DNA of 64,000 nucleotides, taken from positions 2,542,001 through 2,606,000 of the forward strand of contig NC_070561.1 in the NCBI RefSeq assembly GCF_026914185.1, in the 5' to 3' direction. The DNA is from Puccinia triticina (lineage: Eukaryota; Basidiomycota; Pucciniomycetes; Pucciniales; Pucciniaceae). Below, piece after piece: positions 1 through 13,108 of this stretch. The position numbers and the translations under genes were made by a program. Position 1 is the first letter of the stretch, and each line of letters opens with the position of its first letter. The notes under the pieces are model-generated. The model saw nothing but the letters and a program-made list of their open reading frames with translations, was not told where the DNA came from and ran no database searches.

Positions 1-1266
1 TGCCTCGAGCCGTGACATTTGACTTGCATGCGCGAAGTCGCATCCTTGTGCGAGTCCTGTCAAGCTCAGTACGATTAAGACACATTCCTTCTGGTCGGTA
101 TGTTTACTCTTGGATATTGCCCCTGCTACCACATCTCGTCTGTCCAGCGCTCAGCGGGTGATAAAACATAACCCAATGCAGAACAGTTACAAGGTCGACT
201 GAGAGACGCAGGAGCAGATTAGCACCCTTCTCTAAGACTAGAATGCAGACTTCATTCGGATTTCTGCCGAGATTTCTTGGACGTGAATCTGCCTGAGCCG
301 CCAATGTAACTCATAGTACGTTTTGTCAAAAAACTACTGGCTTGATTTAATTGTTCGATAAAGTTCTCAACCTCTCTGATAGAGCATGACCGTAAACATG
401 GTGCCGCGTGAGAAAGAGTAACAAAAGATAACGGAATGATTCAGATTGACTGGAAGACTCGCAAAAATGCACGCCATGGTGGGAAACAATATCCACGCCC
501 GTAAATTGAGTTTGGAGGCATTTAAAGTGACCAGTCCCCACAATATGTGTACAGCTTTTTGTGAGGAAACTTCTTCAAGGGCAAGGGCTAATGAGACTCG
601 GTTCGCCCTCAACCCGGAGTCCTTTTATTCAGCGGGCAAATACAGAACATCGCCGATGTCTAAGGAAACATTTGCCTGTCATACATATGGACTTCGAAGA
701 AGACGTGAGGCAGAGGCAAGCACCCAAGTCAGCGTTGCAGACTGTGTATGTAGCTTTTCGGTTCTCTAGTCCGGGTCCTCCCTGGGCTGCTTTCTTCTGC
801 AGTGGGACCAAGCATAGCGGCTTCGTGGAAGGAAGATGGGACCAGGGCAAAACAAGGCAAAAGGGTGGCTGTGTGAAAGTGTCACATATCTCGTCCAGTT
901 TGATTTCTCCGTTGAATATGAAAGTTGGGACGATTGTCATACTGCCAGTTATCCTGTCGATTCGGTCTTTTGGCTGTATGCACGACTCCTGACTCTAATC
1001 TCTAAGTGGAGGGGGGGATGCCGGCCCCTGACTGCCATCCCAGCCACTCCGGCCAAGAAACCTAGATCTATGTATCTGTATTGCTCAAACGCGCTCAAAC
1101 ACACATAGAAGGATGAATTGATCCATCACGAAAGAATTATTGAACAGAATACGAAAAGAGAACCTTGTCTCGCAGTGGTATTTGAAAACAAGTTTAACGG
1201 TAAGTAATGGAAAAAAACCAAGGAAGAGTTGAACAACTACAACAGATGATGGAAAGAACAACGCAA
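1..1266. other. Intergenic, no recognised gene
   Basis: Several short open frames exist on both strands, but none has recognisable family motifs and none joins into a plausible spliced chain. The right part is the 3' flank of the boron transporter gene. I see nothing further to assign. Confidence 0.5.
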
Positions 1267-4200
1267 TTATTCAATCTTCCTCCTATCCAGGTCACCGTCA
1301 CCCTGAACAACTGGATTTAGCTTGTCATTGAAACCAAGGGAGCCCAAGAAGCCTGTATCAGGAGCTACCTCCAGGCCTTCCCCAGTCACTCTCGACAAGT
1401 CGCCGCCAATGCTGACCATGACACCAGGAGCGTTAGCAGTGGGAGAATCAAGCAAACTCAGTTCAGCAGGAGTGAACCAACGGGGGCCGTAGTAATATCG
1501 GAATGGAATGAGAGCAATGATCACAAGGGGAAACCCTATGGCTGCAATCGTTTGAGAAATCGCCACCATGATGGCGAATGTAAACCATTGAATTCCGATG
1601 AATTTCAAGATTGTTGCCTTTCGCAGCGAATTTAGTGGGTGGTTTGGCGGCGTCATTTCAGGATCCCGAATCAAGTATAGCGTCTTTCCGATGATTCCAT
1701 TATCTTCTATCGAGCTCCACCCTACTCCAATGAATATTCCCGCAAATAAAGCACGGGGCATCGTTCCCCTGAAAAAAAGAAGACATGGATTGCCGTTAAG
1801 CCGGATTGTAAGGTACGGATGAGCCTTATGGCAAGGAAAAAAGGCAAATCAATAAATCATTACTTACAGCGTAACCAATAAAGGTCGAGTCATAGTGCCA
1901 AGAGTGAGAAGCCCAATGCCCAAATGACTCAGTCGTTGCTCGGCGACTTCGGTTCGGACGATTTTGCAAGACAGCAGTTGGTTATCCACCGAGCCACCAG
2001 TTTCCCCACCCTCCCTAAGTCTTCTCCGTCGTTCTTGATCTTGTTTTACTATGTCAGGGTGCACAACTCCATCGCGATCCGGAACGTCAGAGCTGACGTG
2101 CTGCAGCACCGAAAGACTTTCGGTATGAACGGGCGCTTGGGGAACTAGTCCATTTGGTGCGGGTAGCCCTAGAATACCGGAAATGAACGTGGTAACCCCA
2201 AGCAGAAAAAAATCCCAATGAAATCCAGCTGGCTTTTCGACCGGAAAATGACGTGCTTGTGCCATCAATGAAGAGACATTGTGGTCGAAATACTAGATGA
2301 GAGAAATTCACGTTTATCATTCTGAGCAACCTCGACGAGTGGCGGGTAATTGTTGAGCTTACAAATAGCAAGGTTAACAGAAATCCAAATGGCAAGGCTA
2401 TAAAGACCCATCGAGCTTCTAAGTTCCAGAAGTCCACAACCCAATCGCGATTAATGGTTGGTTTCCACGATTGGGTGATCGGTAGCTTGGTCAAATCTGC
2501 CGATTTCAAGTATCCTGGTCTGCAATAAATTTTAGGGCTCCAATTCAGCTTTAAAATGAACGCCCGTGTTGGCAGAAGCATAGATCGCAATCAAATGGGC
2601 TTATTGACATATGCACGAATCCCGTAAAGAATACAGTCGCGATGACAAACGCGTAATCGGCTAGGATCCTTCTCGCCCATAATGGCCCAAAACCTAAAGA
2701 AAATATATGACGTGAGAGAAGCACGAAGTAGATATATACATATATATTTAGAAAGCGAAAACTGACCGCGGTTGCGAATCTTCTCCACCCAGTAAACAGT
2801 CAAGGCAAAGGAGATCGCCACAACAACGCTTAGCCAACCATCGGTGGCGGAGTGACTGAATTCCCGAGTAAGTAGTTCAATCCCTTTTTGGATATAGATC
2901 ACACCAACATAGAAACCGAATGTTTCAGATGTCATGTCCGTGATAAACCGGGTGAAATCACAGAAGTTGAATATTGCCATTAGAAAATGGAATATGGCGG
3001 CCCATCTTTTGATACCAAAATGGGACATCAAACCATACAGGTAAGTGGAAAATGTTGCAAGTAAAATGTGATACACAGTCAATCATATCAAACGTGAATC
3101 GAACTCACATTAACATCCAAGCTTGGAATTGCAAGTAATTGATCCCGTGGTCTTTGACTATATCCTAATCAACCAAACAACATGCGATTTGATTGATAGA
3201 CAATTCAGTCAGCTTTCTGAGGTAGAATAAGCAACATAGGTATAAAGCTGGAAACTGGCGAAATAGGCTCCGCATCGAGAAGAATCGACGCACGTAGTCG
3301 GTGTAATTGAACAAGTTAATCAATCCGGTCACTCCAACGATAGTTAGTGGCTGGGCACTAAACAGTGAAAAGACCAAGGCCGCCAGAGCGCTGGCTGTGA
3401 ATTTGGAAGAACCATTGGTCAGGAAAATTGTTACGTGCTGCACCACGGGAATTAGCGATTAAAGCAAACCTAGTACAGCTGTTGGTGGCATAAAAATTAG
3501 TGAAAAATGAGGTTCAACCCGAGCAGTCAGTTTAAATAAAAAATATTAATCATGGGCTAGATGGACAACACCAAGATGAGCGTACCTTCATTGATACCAT
3601 AAATTCCATCTGTGCGGTCATTCATGTCAATCAGGTAGGCAATGGCAGGCATTCTGGGACGGATGCAGAAAAGGTCAGCGCGTTTAAACGAAAGAACCTC
3701 GGTAGATGGGATGAGTCAGGTCAAACTTACAGATTGATGAAGTACATCCTCAACGTCGCCGAAAACACTTGAAATAACTTGTTGGGCTTGAAGCTTTATT
3801 CATGTGCGCCGTGATGTTTTTTTGGTGATTGTGTTGGAATAATGTTGTTCTCATAAGTTTTCATCTTCTAATCACACGCAAAGAAATCAGGCTGACTTGA
3901 AACACCAATCGGCTTTCCCGTTTATTAATTTATTGCGTGTAAGGATTTCAGCCAAAGAATTGGACAATGAGCAATGAAGAAGACATTGATAAACAGAAAG
4001 GGAAGTTCGAGTGATGACGGAGTCCATAGTCAAGCTTCCAGGAAACCAATTCATGTGATTGAGAGTGGGGATAAAGAAAAACGCAGACAAGTGTCTATTG
4101 TGCGAAAAGGCAAGAAAAGCAGAGAGATTCCTCACAGGAATACAAAGGAATTCGGCGTTTCAAATCAAAATAAATTCCTCTGCATGGTATGAATTGATAA

Positions 4201-4301
4201 GACCAGGTTCGTTGGCTCCAAGGCTTTCCATCAGTGGTGAGTGACTGCTGGCCAGAAGGAAAAGCGTGATCCCCGCTGGGTACCGGAGAGGTTGAGTTCA
4301 T
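1267..4301 (-). CDS. BOR1: Bor1-type boron/bicarbonate-like transporter (SLC4 family), 12 exons
   Basis: Multi-pass plasma-membrane anion transporter; fungal members export borate. Exons on the minus strand: 4301-4136, 3912-3897, 3792/3793-3731, 3653-3586, 3478-3470, 3394-3294, 3164-3109, 3005-2767, 2693-2609, 2519-2363, 2292-1868, 1768-1267, giving 628 aa with all phases consistent. Family signatures in order: RGIYFDLKRRIPLY near residue 41, YFINLMPAIAYL, FSLFSAQPLTIVGVTG, SETFGFYVGVIY, FGPLWARRILADYAF, GFVHIPG, WVFIALPFGFLLTLLF, KPAGFHWDFFLLG, GLPAPNGLVPQAPVHTESL, EQRLSHLGIG and QTIAAIGFPLVI, as expected for Bor1. Length is close to fungal homologues (yeast about 576). The start at 4301 is the last ATG before the conserved N-terminal block; an upstream start is possible. 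Exons of 16 and 9 nt are inferred from phase and family alignment. Sure of family; exact small exons need transcript support. Confidence 0.9.
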
Positions 4302-5280
4302 TGTGCAGCGAGTAGGTTCGATTCCGGTCGATGAGCGCGATAGTTCTGAAGAGTTCGTTGTTGACCACCTTTCGCAGAGCAGGAGAAGACTAGCTGAAGT
4401 AAATAAATAATGCGGTGTGGTCAAAGTATCCGGGCCAGGGCTTTGATGATTTTCGCGATGCAGACTCGGGAGGGACACTGGGAGATGTTCGGCGAGTGTT
4501 CTATGGGTTTCACAAGGTTTCTGATGCGATGCAGCCTCCGACTCCGGAGCCGCATGTGTTGTTCAAATTCCCGTTCATAAAATCAACAGAAATCAACATC
4601 TTGTCTGGCCAAATTCACACGCCCCCACAAGCCAGCCTGCCAGGAGACTCTCAAGTCAGACAATGTGACATCATTGCAATGTATGTAAATCCATTAACAG
4701 AAAATCAGGAAACAAACATTTTTTTCGGAGCTCTTCGGAGGTTTGGGAGCACCGTGGGTCCCAAGACAGCTCAAGGGCCCGTGTGGACCATGGACTTTTT
4801 TGTGTTCTACACAAAGAGCAAGGTGCACTGCGCTGCAAAAAGGACATGTTTTAGTGTTAGATTTTAGACCGGAGAGCCCACAAAAAGGGGACAGAGAGAT
4901 GGCATGAAGATGCAGGGCACTGAGAAGAGTTTGTCTCACTGGATTGGCGCACTGGTGGAAAAGGAAGGAGGAGAAACACTACTTTGATTTCCATGACTAT
5001 GCTATGAACTGTAGATAAGTACATACATGTGGCAAAGTTGTGGTTTTGAGACAAAATGAATAAAAGAGAATTATTCAATAGGGGGGTTCACAATTGAATT
5101 TTACTAAACTTTGGAGCTAAATTTAAGGCCTTTATGAACATAATTTTAAAATTTTGGTATATTGCACAGTAGCAAACAGTACTGATCAGTCAGTCCAATT
5201 TATCAATTTTTTGAAAAAATATTCATAAACACCTTAAAATGTGTCAGAGAAGTTTACAATTTAAAAAGAGTCCTGGAAAA
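4302..5280. other. 5' flank of the boron transporter, no gene seen
   Basis: Contains only short frames without family motifs. It probably holds the transporter's 5' UTR and promoter, but no convincing TATA or regulatory box could be fixed. Confidence 0.4.
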
Positions 5281-5382
5281 ACAACTCCCAAACATTGGGA
5301 AAACAACTACCATTTCCGGATTGACGTGACCAGGACTGGGTTTGGGAGTTGTTTTCCCAATGTTTTTTTGGGAGTTGCCCCT
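5281..5382. repeat. Imperfect hairpin repeat
   Basis: AACTCCCAAACATTGGGAAA near 5284 pairs with TTTGGGAGTTGTTTTCCCAA near 5340, followed by another TTGGGAGTTG. This is a MITE-like fold-back of about 100 bp with no coding content. Confidence 0.6.
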
Positions 5383-8300
5383 ACAATTTTTTTTGACAAT
5401 GGAAAAGGGAGTCAGCCGCCTCATTGGCCCTCTGCAAAACACCATTTTGGGAGTCATCTGTGGGCACCGGTAGTTAACCCGGGGTTATTTGCCCAATAGG
5501 ATTTGTCCCTTCCAACCTGGCAGCCACCAGACATCGCAACCACCACCAGCAAACAACTCCTACACACCAGCCAAAAACTCATACAGCCAAACCATCCAAT
5601 AAATCAACCCAAAAACTCCCTGTGCACCAACCCACCACCATGACCATCCCAATCCCTACTGTCCAAATGACCCAAGGAAACAAGGCCCTCGTGCCCCATC
5701 TAACCAAGCCTGTCGCCGTGCACACCCACTCCCCAGGTCCTGCGGACACCTCCCTAGCCTCTGCCGCGCCCCTCCCAGCCGCCAAGGCCCTGCCCAAGCC
5801 CCCGGCCCAGCTGTCCAGGCCCTGCTCAAGCCCCCAGCTGTCCAGGCCCTGCCCAAACCCCCAGCCCTCCAGGCCCTGCACAAGCCCCTAGCCAACAACT
5901 CCCACCTGGCCGCCAACCCCCATGAGTCCCCAGCTGAGACTCCAGCATTTCTTTCAAAGGCCCCAGCTGATGTGGCCTCCAAACCCCTTCTCCTAGCAGC
6001 AGCAGCCAAGGCCCTTCCTTTAACTGCAGACACCAACCCCCAAGCCCTTGCCACCATCCAAAAGACCCTCAAAACCACTGAAGGCCTTGAAGAAGAAGTG
6101 GAAATCAACCCCCTCATCCTTCAACTTACTCAAAAACTAGCCACCAAAGAAACTGAAAAAACCAAACCAAAACAGATGAAGATCTTGAAAATTTTGATTA
6201 TACTTTAGATCAAGAAGAAAAGAAGACACTCAAAGAATATGTTGAGCTAGCTAGAGAGGAAAAAATGATTGAAGACTGTTTATTAATGTTAGATCATGTA
6301 GATGTAGACAAAAATAATGAAAATCCCCCCCCAAAAAAAGATAAACCAAATGAAAAATCAAAAAAAAAAAGAAATCAAAACTCTACTTGAGAAAATTGAG
6401 GAAGAGAGAACTGAGAAGCAACTAGAACTTCAAGAAATGGAAGAGGAGAATGAGAATAAACTGGGTTATGAGGAGTCAGTGAATGAAGACGGAGAAAGAG
6501 CAATCTGCAATAACATTCCTGAACCTCCACCCGGGATTTACAATGATGTCAAAACAGTTAAGGTGGTTATCCAAGAATTCACACGTGAGAACGGCTATGG
6601 GATCACAGGAAAGAGATCTGCTCCAGGAGAAAGTTTCCATTTCAAATGTGACAGGTGTGTATTTTCACTCCTCTTTCTGTTCTTGTTATTCTCCAAACTG
6701 ATATAAATTTCTAATTAATATGATCCAGGGGAGGTGATCCTGCATGGAAAAATGTAAAGGCAACACACATGAGAATATCTCCTCTTGATTGATTGGGTGT
6801 CCCTTTTCCTCTTCATTGATTTTTTTCCCGTTGCCGCCACTTTTTACAAACAGAAGAAGAAGGTCCACTGGAAGTTCTCAGTCTCACACCCAAATCACAA
6901 CCACTGGCCGACTGCAGCTGATTCCTACAATTTTCACTGTCAGCTCAGCAAAGCCCTCTACAAGAAAATGAAACAACTGGGCAGGGCTGGATTGAGACAG
7001 GCTCAAATTCTCCAATGTCTCAAGAAATAGAACCCAAATCAGACCATCCTAGCAACAATTGACATGATTTCTGCGCAAGAGATGTTGCAAAGGATCAGCC
7101 CAATTATCCACGTCAACCAAATTCTAGCCCGTACTGAATACAATACAATGACTAAAGTTGATGGAACCGGAAAGCTTAAAGGCATTTTTTTGCCAGTCAC
7201 ACTCAGTCAATCACCTCAATCAGTACCACTTTATCCTTTTACTTGACTTTACTTACAATACAAACAAGTACCAGATGCCTCTCATTCACATCAATGGCTT
7301 CACTGGAGCCAACAAGTCATTTAGTTTGGCTTTCTGCTTTCTTGCCAGAGAAAATAAAGATTTTTATGGCTGGGTGCTCAAATCACTGCTGATGATTTTC
7401 ACCTTGCACAATATTCCCCATCCAGCTGTTTTTCTAACTGAACAAGAGGAAGATCTGGTCAACTCTCTAAATGTTAATTTTCCCAACTTGGTCCACATGC
7501 TGTGAACTTGGCACATCCAGAAGAAATTGGTCTCAAATGGCGCCAAAAACATCAAGAACAAGGCAAAATAATTTGACATGCTTCAACTCTGGAGCAATTT
7601 GATCAAGATGACTAGTCCTGGCAATGTCTGTGCAAGTTTCAAACAATTTTCTGGAAAATGGGGCAAGGAATTTCAAGAATACATGACAGATACTTGGCTC
7701 CCGGTTTGTGAAAATTATGCTAATACACACCAGGGGAGATATTTTCCCACTCCCCAGGGAGTGCCCTACCGTAACGTTTTTTCATAACTGTGCTGGAGGC
7801 CTTTGGTAAATAAAAATTGGATAGGTATGAAAAAGACTGGAAGTTGGCTGTGGAAATCAGTTGGAAATCATCTTGAAATGAACTATAAATTGCCAAAAAA
7901 TCATCCAGAACTCATCCAGAATATAGGCCTTTCTTGGCTCCATGACCAGTGAGTCCTTTCCATGGAGATGTGAAAGGCCCAGCCTGTGATATTGTCCCCC
8001 TCATGTACTCGCGTACATCAGGGGGACAATTGGTGTCTCAACACAAAGCTTTTACTTTTAATGTGGCTGTGAAAGGCCCATCCTGTGATATTTCCACATC
8101 AATGTACGCGCGTACATCAGGGTGACTATTAGCAAAGTGCAAAAAATTTCACTTGCATGTGCACATGTGAATTTTGAAAAGAATAAAAAAAAGAAAAATT
8201 CACCAGATCATTTTTGTGAGGAGGCAAGGATATCTGGCCAAACTGGAGTGGCACCGCAGTCCAACCTTGACTTAACTCAGACTTTCACCCTATTAAAAAA

Positions 8301-8416
8301 GTTTTTCACCATTTTTTCAGCCAAATTCAAATTAATTCCCGCATTTCCAAGAAAATGGGTTTCACTAATTTTACTGCAACATAACCACATTCCAAAATTC
8401 TAAACCCAATAGTATC

Positions 8417-8790
8417 AACGGTGTAAGTGATACAATGTGATGCAGTATTGGGTCTTTTATCGGTATCGCATCGAAAAGTCGATACAACATATCTGCTACC
8501 CCTTGCATTGCATCAAAAAAGCAATACATATTATCGATATTGCATCAATTAAGCGATGCAAGAAACAAAGAAATTGTGTATTGCATCGGAATAACAATAA
8601 TTATTGGCTGTATCACATGAAATATACAATACATAAATGCGATACAATACAACATTGTATCGCAGTGTATCGTCTGGGTTATGATGCAATACACAAGAGA
8701 TACATCAAGCATCACTTGTATTGCATTCATTTTCTTCTGGTGTATAGTTTTAGCGGATAACAACTTTGTGTATAGGGATAACAACTTTGT
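8417..8790. repeat. Left subterminal repeats of the hAT element
   Basis: Many copies of GATACA, TGCATC and GATGCAATAC in both orientations. The matching array is at 12720-13108. hAT transposases bind such subterminal motifs; the binding role here is inferred. Confidence 0.65.
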
Positions 8791-8935
8791 GTATATATAG
8801 TGATATTTATTTTGTAATCACCTCGTGTATAGTAATTCTTTTGGGACCAAGAGAGATAAAAAAGGGAAACACTACAATAATCAAGAATTTTGTGTTTGTT
8901 TCAAGGCAGGCGAGGGATGAAAAAATGAAAAAGAA

Positions 8936-11900
8936 TCAGGCCTGTGTCGGAACAGGAACATGTTTCTGTCTGAGTTGCTCTTTCTCCACCATGGCCTGAG
9001 AAATGACCTGTTGAGCAGCTTCAAACTCGCCATTTGGTTCAATACCTTGGAGCAGCCATTGGTGTGCACTGACACACCGCTCGATCGTCCGCACCGCCAT
9101 TTTGCCTCGGTCCCGTCCGCAAGTGTCAGCAGCGGCCGAGAAACACCGCTCCACAGAGGCAGAAGTTGCTGAGCAAGATAAGTAGTCCCTTGCCAAAAGA
9201 GACAAAACAGGGAACTCTTGCGAGTGGTCCTGATGCAAAAACATTCATGAGCAAGTATCTACATATGTGACATTGTATAGAAAAATACATACCTTCCACC
9301 ATTGTAAGCAATCCAAAGCGTTGGCAGGAGCCCACTTATATTTTCCCGCTAGGTAAATCATCAACTCATCCTCGCGTAATTCAGTGGTATCGGAGAAAAA
9401 ATCAAAATCGTCCACTTTGGATTGTCTTAAAGCGTGTGATTTGGGGGCTTTTGGCTTTGGAAGGGTTGGAGCATTGACTGGGTATTCGGTCTTACGTAAG
9501 TTGAATCGTTCTTTGATCAAGGTCTGAGCGCGTGTGTGTTACGAGGGGAACCAAATTTGAAAGATAGAGAGACGGTGTGGTGACCATACTCGTGGCGCCG
9601 CCGGCGCGCAGGATATCCGGCGGGACTGCAAGCTCAGCAAGACTTCAAGACCCCACGCGCATCGTCAAGATCAACGAGTCCTCAAGGTGTTTCAGGATCA
9701 AGAACCTCACATGTTTTTTCTTTTGCTTCTCTCTGTTGGTTGGTTTTGGCGGTTGTGTCCTCCTTCCTTTCCTGTTTTCTTTTTTCCTATTTTCTTCCTT
9801 TGATTCTTTTCTTTGTTTCTATATGCGCGCGTTGGAGAGGCTTGGTTATGTGGAGGGTTGGTTGTGTTCCTGTTTGTTTTAGTCTGTTTGTTCTGTTGGT
9901 TTTGTTTCCTTCTTTCCCTCTCTTCTCTTGTTTTCTGTTGCGCGCGTGTGCGCGCGGTGTATGATGACCTGTCCGTAGCATGTCACCAACTCCAAGGTTT
10001 GAGTTCAGTTCGAACTCAGGCTTTGGAGCGGGGGGGACTTCGTCTGAACCATAAATTTTGTCTCAGATCATCCGTCAAACTCAAGAGTCCCGAATCTTAA
10101 AGTCTATTGATCCCCGCCTTTCTTGGCCGTTATACTCCCGGAGCTTCTGAGTTCATCCTCTCAGCCCCGGCGCCGTTCCCTTTCTTGGAGTCCTTTTTGT
10201 TTAGATCACTTTCCCCGGCCAGTTCGCCGGCTCTTTTCCCAGATTCTCAACAAACAAACCACCGCCGACGGGAATCTACCCCCCGTCGTCTCATAACAAA
10301 TCCCCCACCCCCCCTCAAACTTCCGCTATCACTCGAATCCTAGAATCTCCTGGACCACCTCGAAGGCAGCGCTTAACAGCGCACATTCCCTTCCAGTAAC
10401 TGCCGACGGCCCAGCACCGGTCGGAGTTCCACAACGGTAGCTGGGATTCAAGACGGTGGCAAGCAGGATGGTGTCACAACTCAAGGCCTGGAGAGATACT
10501 TGTCGGTGCGTTCAATCATTTTAGTGTAAATCTGATTGTATTCGGGTTTGGTTGAAGTGCTTTGCTTCTTCAAGAGAAAAGCTTTGATATACCTGTATTC
10601 GGCGATCATCATGCCGGCCGAGGGAATGTCACCCTCCATCTTCTTGGTTAAGAAGTAAAACTTGCTAAGTACATTGTTTAACCGTTTGACAATGTCCCAA
10701 TCGGCACAAATAAGCTCGATATCATTGTAATAGTTCTTCCCCCTGCCCGCTGGCAACTCCTTTTCTTGATGATCCTTTTTGTTTTCAATAAGCTTGTTGA
10801 TGATGTGGCGTGCCTCATAGGCTCGATTTTGGCTCTTGTATTTGACGTTCCACTGGATACCATAACCTGCAATGAGCCCCGGCCCCGAGTAGTCCATCTT
10901 CTTGGCCCAGGAGTCAAACTCGGATCGTTTGGCAGAGGAGGAGGTGATCTTTTGTATCACAAAGTTGACCTTCTTCAAAGCTGAAACAACTCGGTTGTTG
11001 TGAGCTTTGGTTTTGGAAGGGGCGGGTTCGTCTAGATCACTGTCAGACTCAGTATCACTGATTTCTCCGTCTTCATCAGGACATTCACCCCCTAAAAGCT
11101 CCTCGGGGCCACCCTCTTCAAGTTCGACGATGGGGTCCAAGCCAGGAACAAAACCAAGTGTTGATTGTGGTGATCTTGTCAACCCTTGAGTACCAATGGC
11201 AATCGCACTGAGACCAGCGTTGAGTATGAGCGCTATTTTGTGGCAGAAACACCGGATGTGGTTGCTTGACAAGTCCATTTGAGTACCGGTTTGTTCTTCA
11301 ATCAAGCGGTCCACTTCAGCAACCATCGTTCCATTGTTAGACCCCGAGTCAGTGGTCTGGGCTAAGATGTGTTAGAAAAAAATCAAGCGTGTTAATTCAT
11401 CTATAAATGAAAGCAAAGGAATAGTAAATACTTATCTTAGTATGAAGGGAATTCTTCCTGATCAGTTCGGCAAAGGGAATGGCCAAGTACTTCCCCTTGT
11501 GACTCCATGCAACATACTTCAATCCAAGGTGGACAATCTTGAAATTCCAGTTGTCGGAAACATAAGCAGCTGATATGCCCATGAAAGCTTGCCGGTTTCC
11601 TTTTGTTGTCCAGACGTCGTCGATAATAGTAATCTTTGATGGGAGCTTCTGCAAGTTGAGTCGATGAGAAGAAATCAGCAGGTGTGACGAGTAAAGCAAA
11701 AAAAAACTTAACACACCTTGAGCATTGCCATGACCGTCCCCTTTAAGTTGCAGTAGATCTTGTGGGATTTGTTTGCCGCCCACACACAAGAGTTCAGTTT
11801 GATACCTTGTTTAACATATCCAAAAGCGACGCCTAATAAGATGTCCTCGAGTCGGCTCCAGGGCAAAGAGTTCCGTAGGAGCCATAAAACAAGGATGTGG

Positions 11901-12656
11901 TTGAGGGTTTGTTGGTTGAACTTGGGTGATTGGACAAATCGAGCCATCATTCCTTTCTGTTGATCTTCCTGCCTCTTGGCAATCTCGTGGGCGGTTAGCG
12001 GTAGTTTGGCACCAGCCTTGATAGCATCACCTCGAGCAGCACAGGGAGGACAATTCTTGTTACCATCTCGATGCAAGACTAGGTTTGCGCGGGTCCCTAC
12101 GGCCTTCTTGTAAGTCGTTCCGCACCAGCAACACTCGTAGTGCATGGGTACACCCAATTGGTCCTGATCAAATCAATTGATTAGCTAGATTATCTTGCCA
12201 TCTCCGTAAGGATGAGTGAGTTGTTTGACTTACTTCACCCTCGGCAAAGACTGGCGGAAGAAAGTACTCTTCTACATTGTCCATTCCAAACTCGGAGTCC
12301 TTTCGAGCTCGGATTTTGCGTTTTTTTGTGACCTTAGCATTTTCTTCGTCCAAGTTCTGAGCCAGGTCAATGATAGTTTGACTCTGAGTCTGGTTGGGTT
12401 CTTCAGGACCAATTGGACGCTTTCTGTTTTTTTTTGCTGGCGGGGCAGATGGAGTCGGACAAGGCTTCTGAGATTTTGACCCAGGGATTGAGATTTCTTG
12501 GTCTGAACTTGGAGGCTGAGAAGCTAGTGATTTTCGACCGTCCGCGTTTGGGCAAATGAATTTAGGATCTGAGCGGATTGGGGTGATGCGGGCAGACTGG
12601 CGTGATGGAGCTCTGGAAGGGGTATCTGGCGATGGAGTTACAGATGATCGGGCCAT
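8936..12656 (-). pseudogene. hAT transposase, BED zinc finger to dimerisation domain, disrupted
   Basis: Read on the minus strand. Exon 1, 12656-12234, is a Ser/Pro- and Lys-rich leader. Exon 2, 12163-11717, has a BED-type finger (YECCWCGTTYKKA, then HRDGNKNCPPC). Exon 3, from 11648, has DVWTTKGNRQAFMGI and the hAT core. 11366-10482 continues it (NHIRCFCHKIALILNAGL) with an acidic insert. 9576-9293 and 9229-8936 carry the C-terminal dimerisation domain (EFPVLSLLARDYLS, SATSASVERCFSAAAD). Splice sites are good at 12233/12164, 11716/11649 and 9292/9230; the junction near 11400 is uncertain. Dead: a one-base frameshift near 10490, a solo LTR inserted after the LNPSYR motif at 9577-10433, and an in-frame TAA just beyond it where the family has a sense codon. 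The rest is well kept, so loss was recent. Confidence 0.88.
9577..10433 (-). mobile_element. Solo LTR inside the hAT transposase
   Basis: On the minus strand it starts TGTGGAACTCC and ends GGTCACCAC(A). The 5-bp sequence ACGGT flanks it at 9572-9576 and 10434-10438. Deleting the LTR and one ACGGT makes the transposase run on in frame (LNPSYRLSIFQIWFPS). Interior has CAAG-rich and pyrimidine-rich tracts and a GCGCGCGTGTGCGCGC palindrome at about 9942. A diverged copy lies at 16032-16938. Confidence 0.85.
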
Positions 12657-12719
12657 ATCAAGGATAAGGGGCCCTGACTCCGGTCAGATATGTCTCTTCC
12701 AATTGCTGTGAGGGGCCCT

Positions 12720-13108
12720 TTAGTCACTCAAATAACAGCGATACATTATCACATTTGCGGGTATAGATAGGTTAGGGCATACATATCGCATTGTATCAGC
12801 TGATATACAATGCAATACAGAGCGATGCAATATTGCATTGTATATCAGCTGATACGATGCGATACTGCTTGCATTCCTCTGTATCGCATCCGCCCTTCCG
12901 ATACATCTGATGCAGGTCAATAAATATTGGCATTTCATCGCATTTTATCGTCTTGCGCGATACATACATTTTGGAGAACCTGTATCGCATCAGATTCAGC
13001 GATGCAAGCCTATCAATAAATCTGCATTGCATCGACCGGGTGATACGATGCGATAAACACCCGATGCAGCCAATAAACGATACATGCATCATATCACTTA
13101 CACCATTG
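12720..13108. repeat. Right subterminal repeats of the hAT element
   Basis: GCGATAC, TGCATCG and GATACGATGC motifs recur in both orientations, mirroring 8417-8790. Upstream of the transposase start, so it may also be its promoter region. Confidence 0.6.

Larger units (their letters stand above)
8417..13108. mobile_element. Full-length hAT element, 4.7 kb
   Basis: Terminal inverted repeats (C)AACGGTGTAAGTGATA at 8416 and TATCACTTACACCATTG ending at 13108. ATAGTATC is directly repeated at 8409-8416 and 13109-13116, the 8-bp duplication expected for hAT. It encodes a hAT transposase on the minus strand. It sits inside element C. Confidence 0.92.

Noticed and set aside
4313..4325. GGTTCGATTCC, like a tRNA B box
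   Set aside because: Flanking bases do not form a T-arm stem and no A box or acceptor stem fits.
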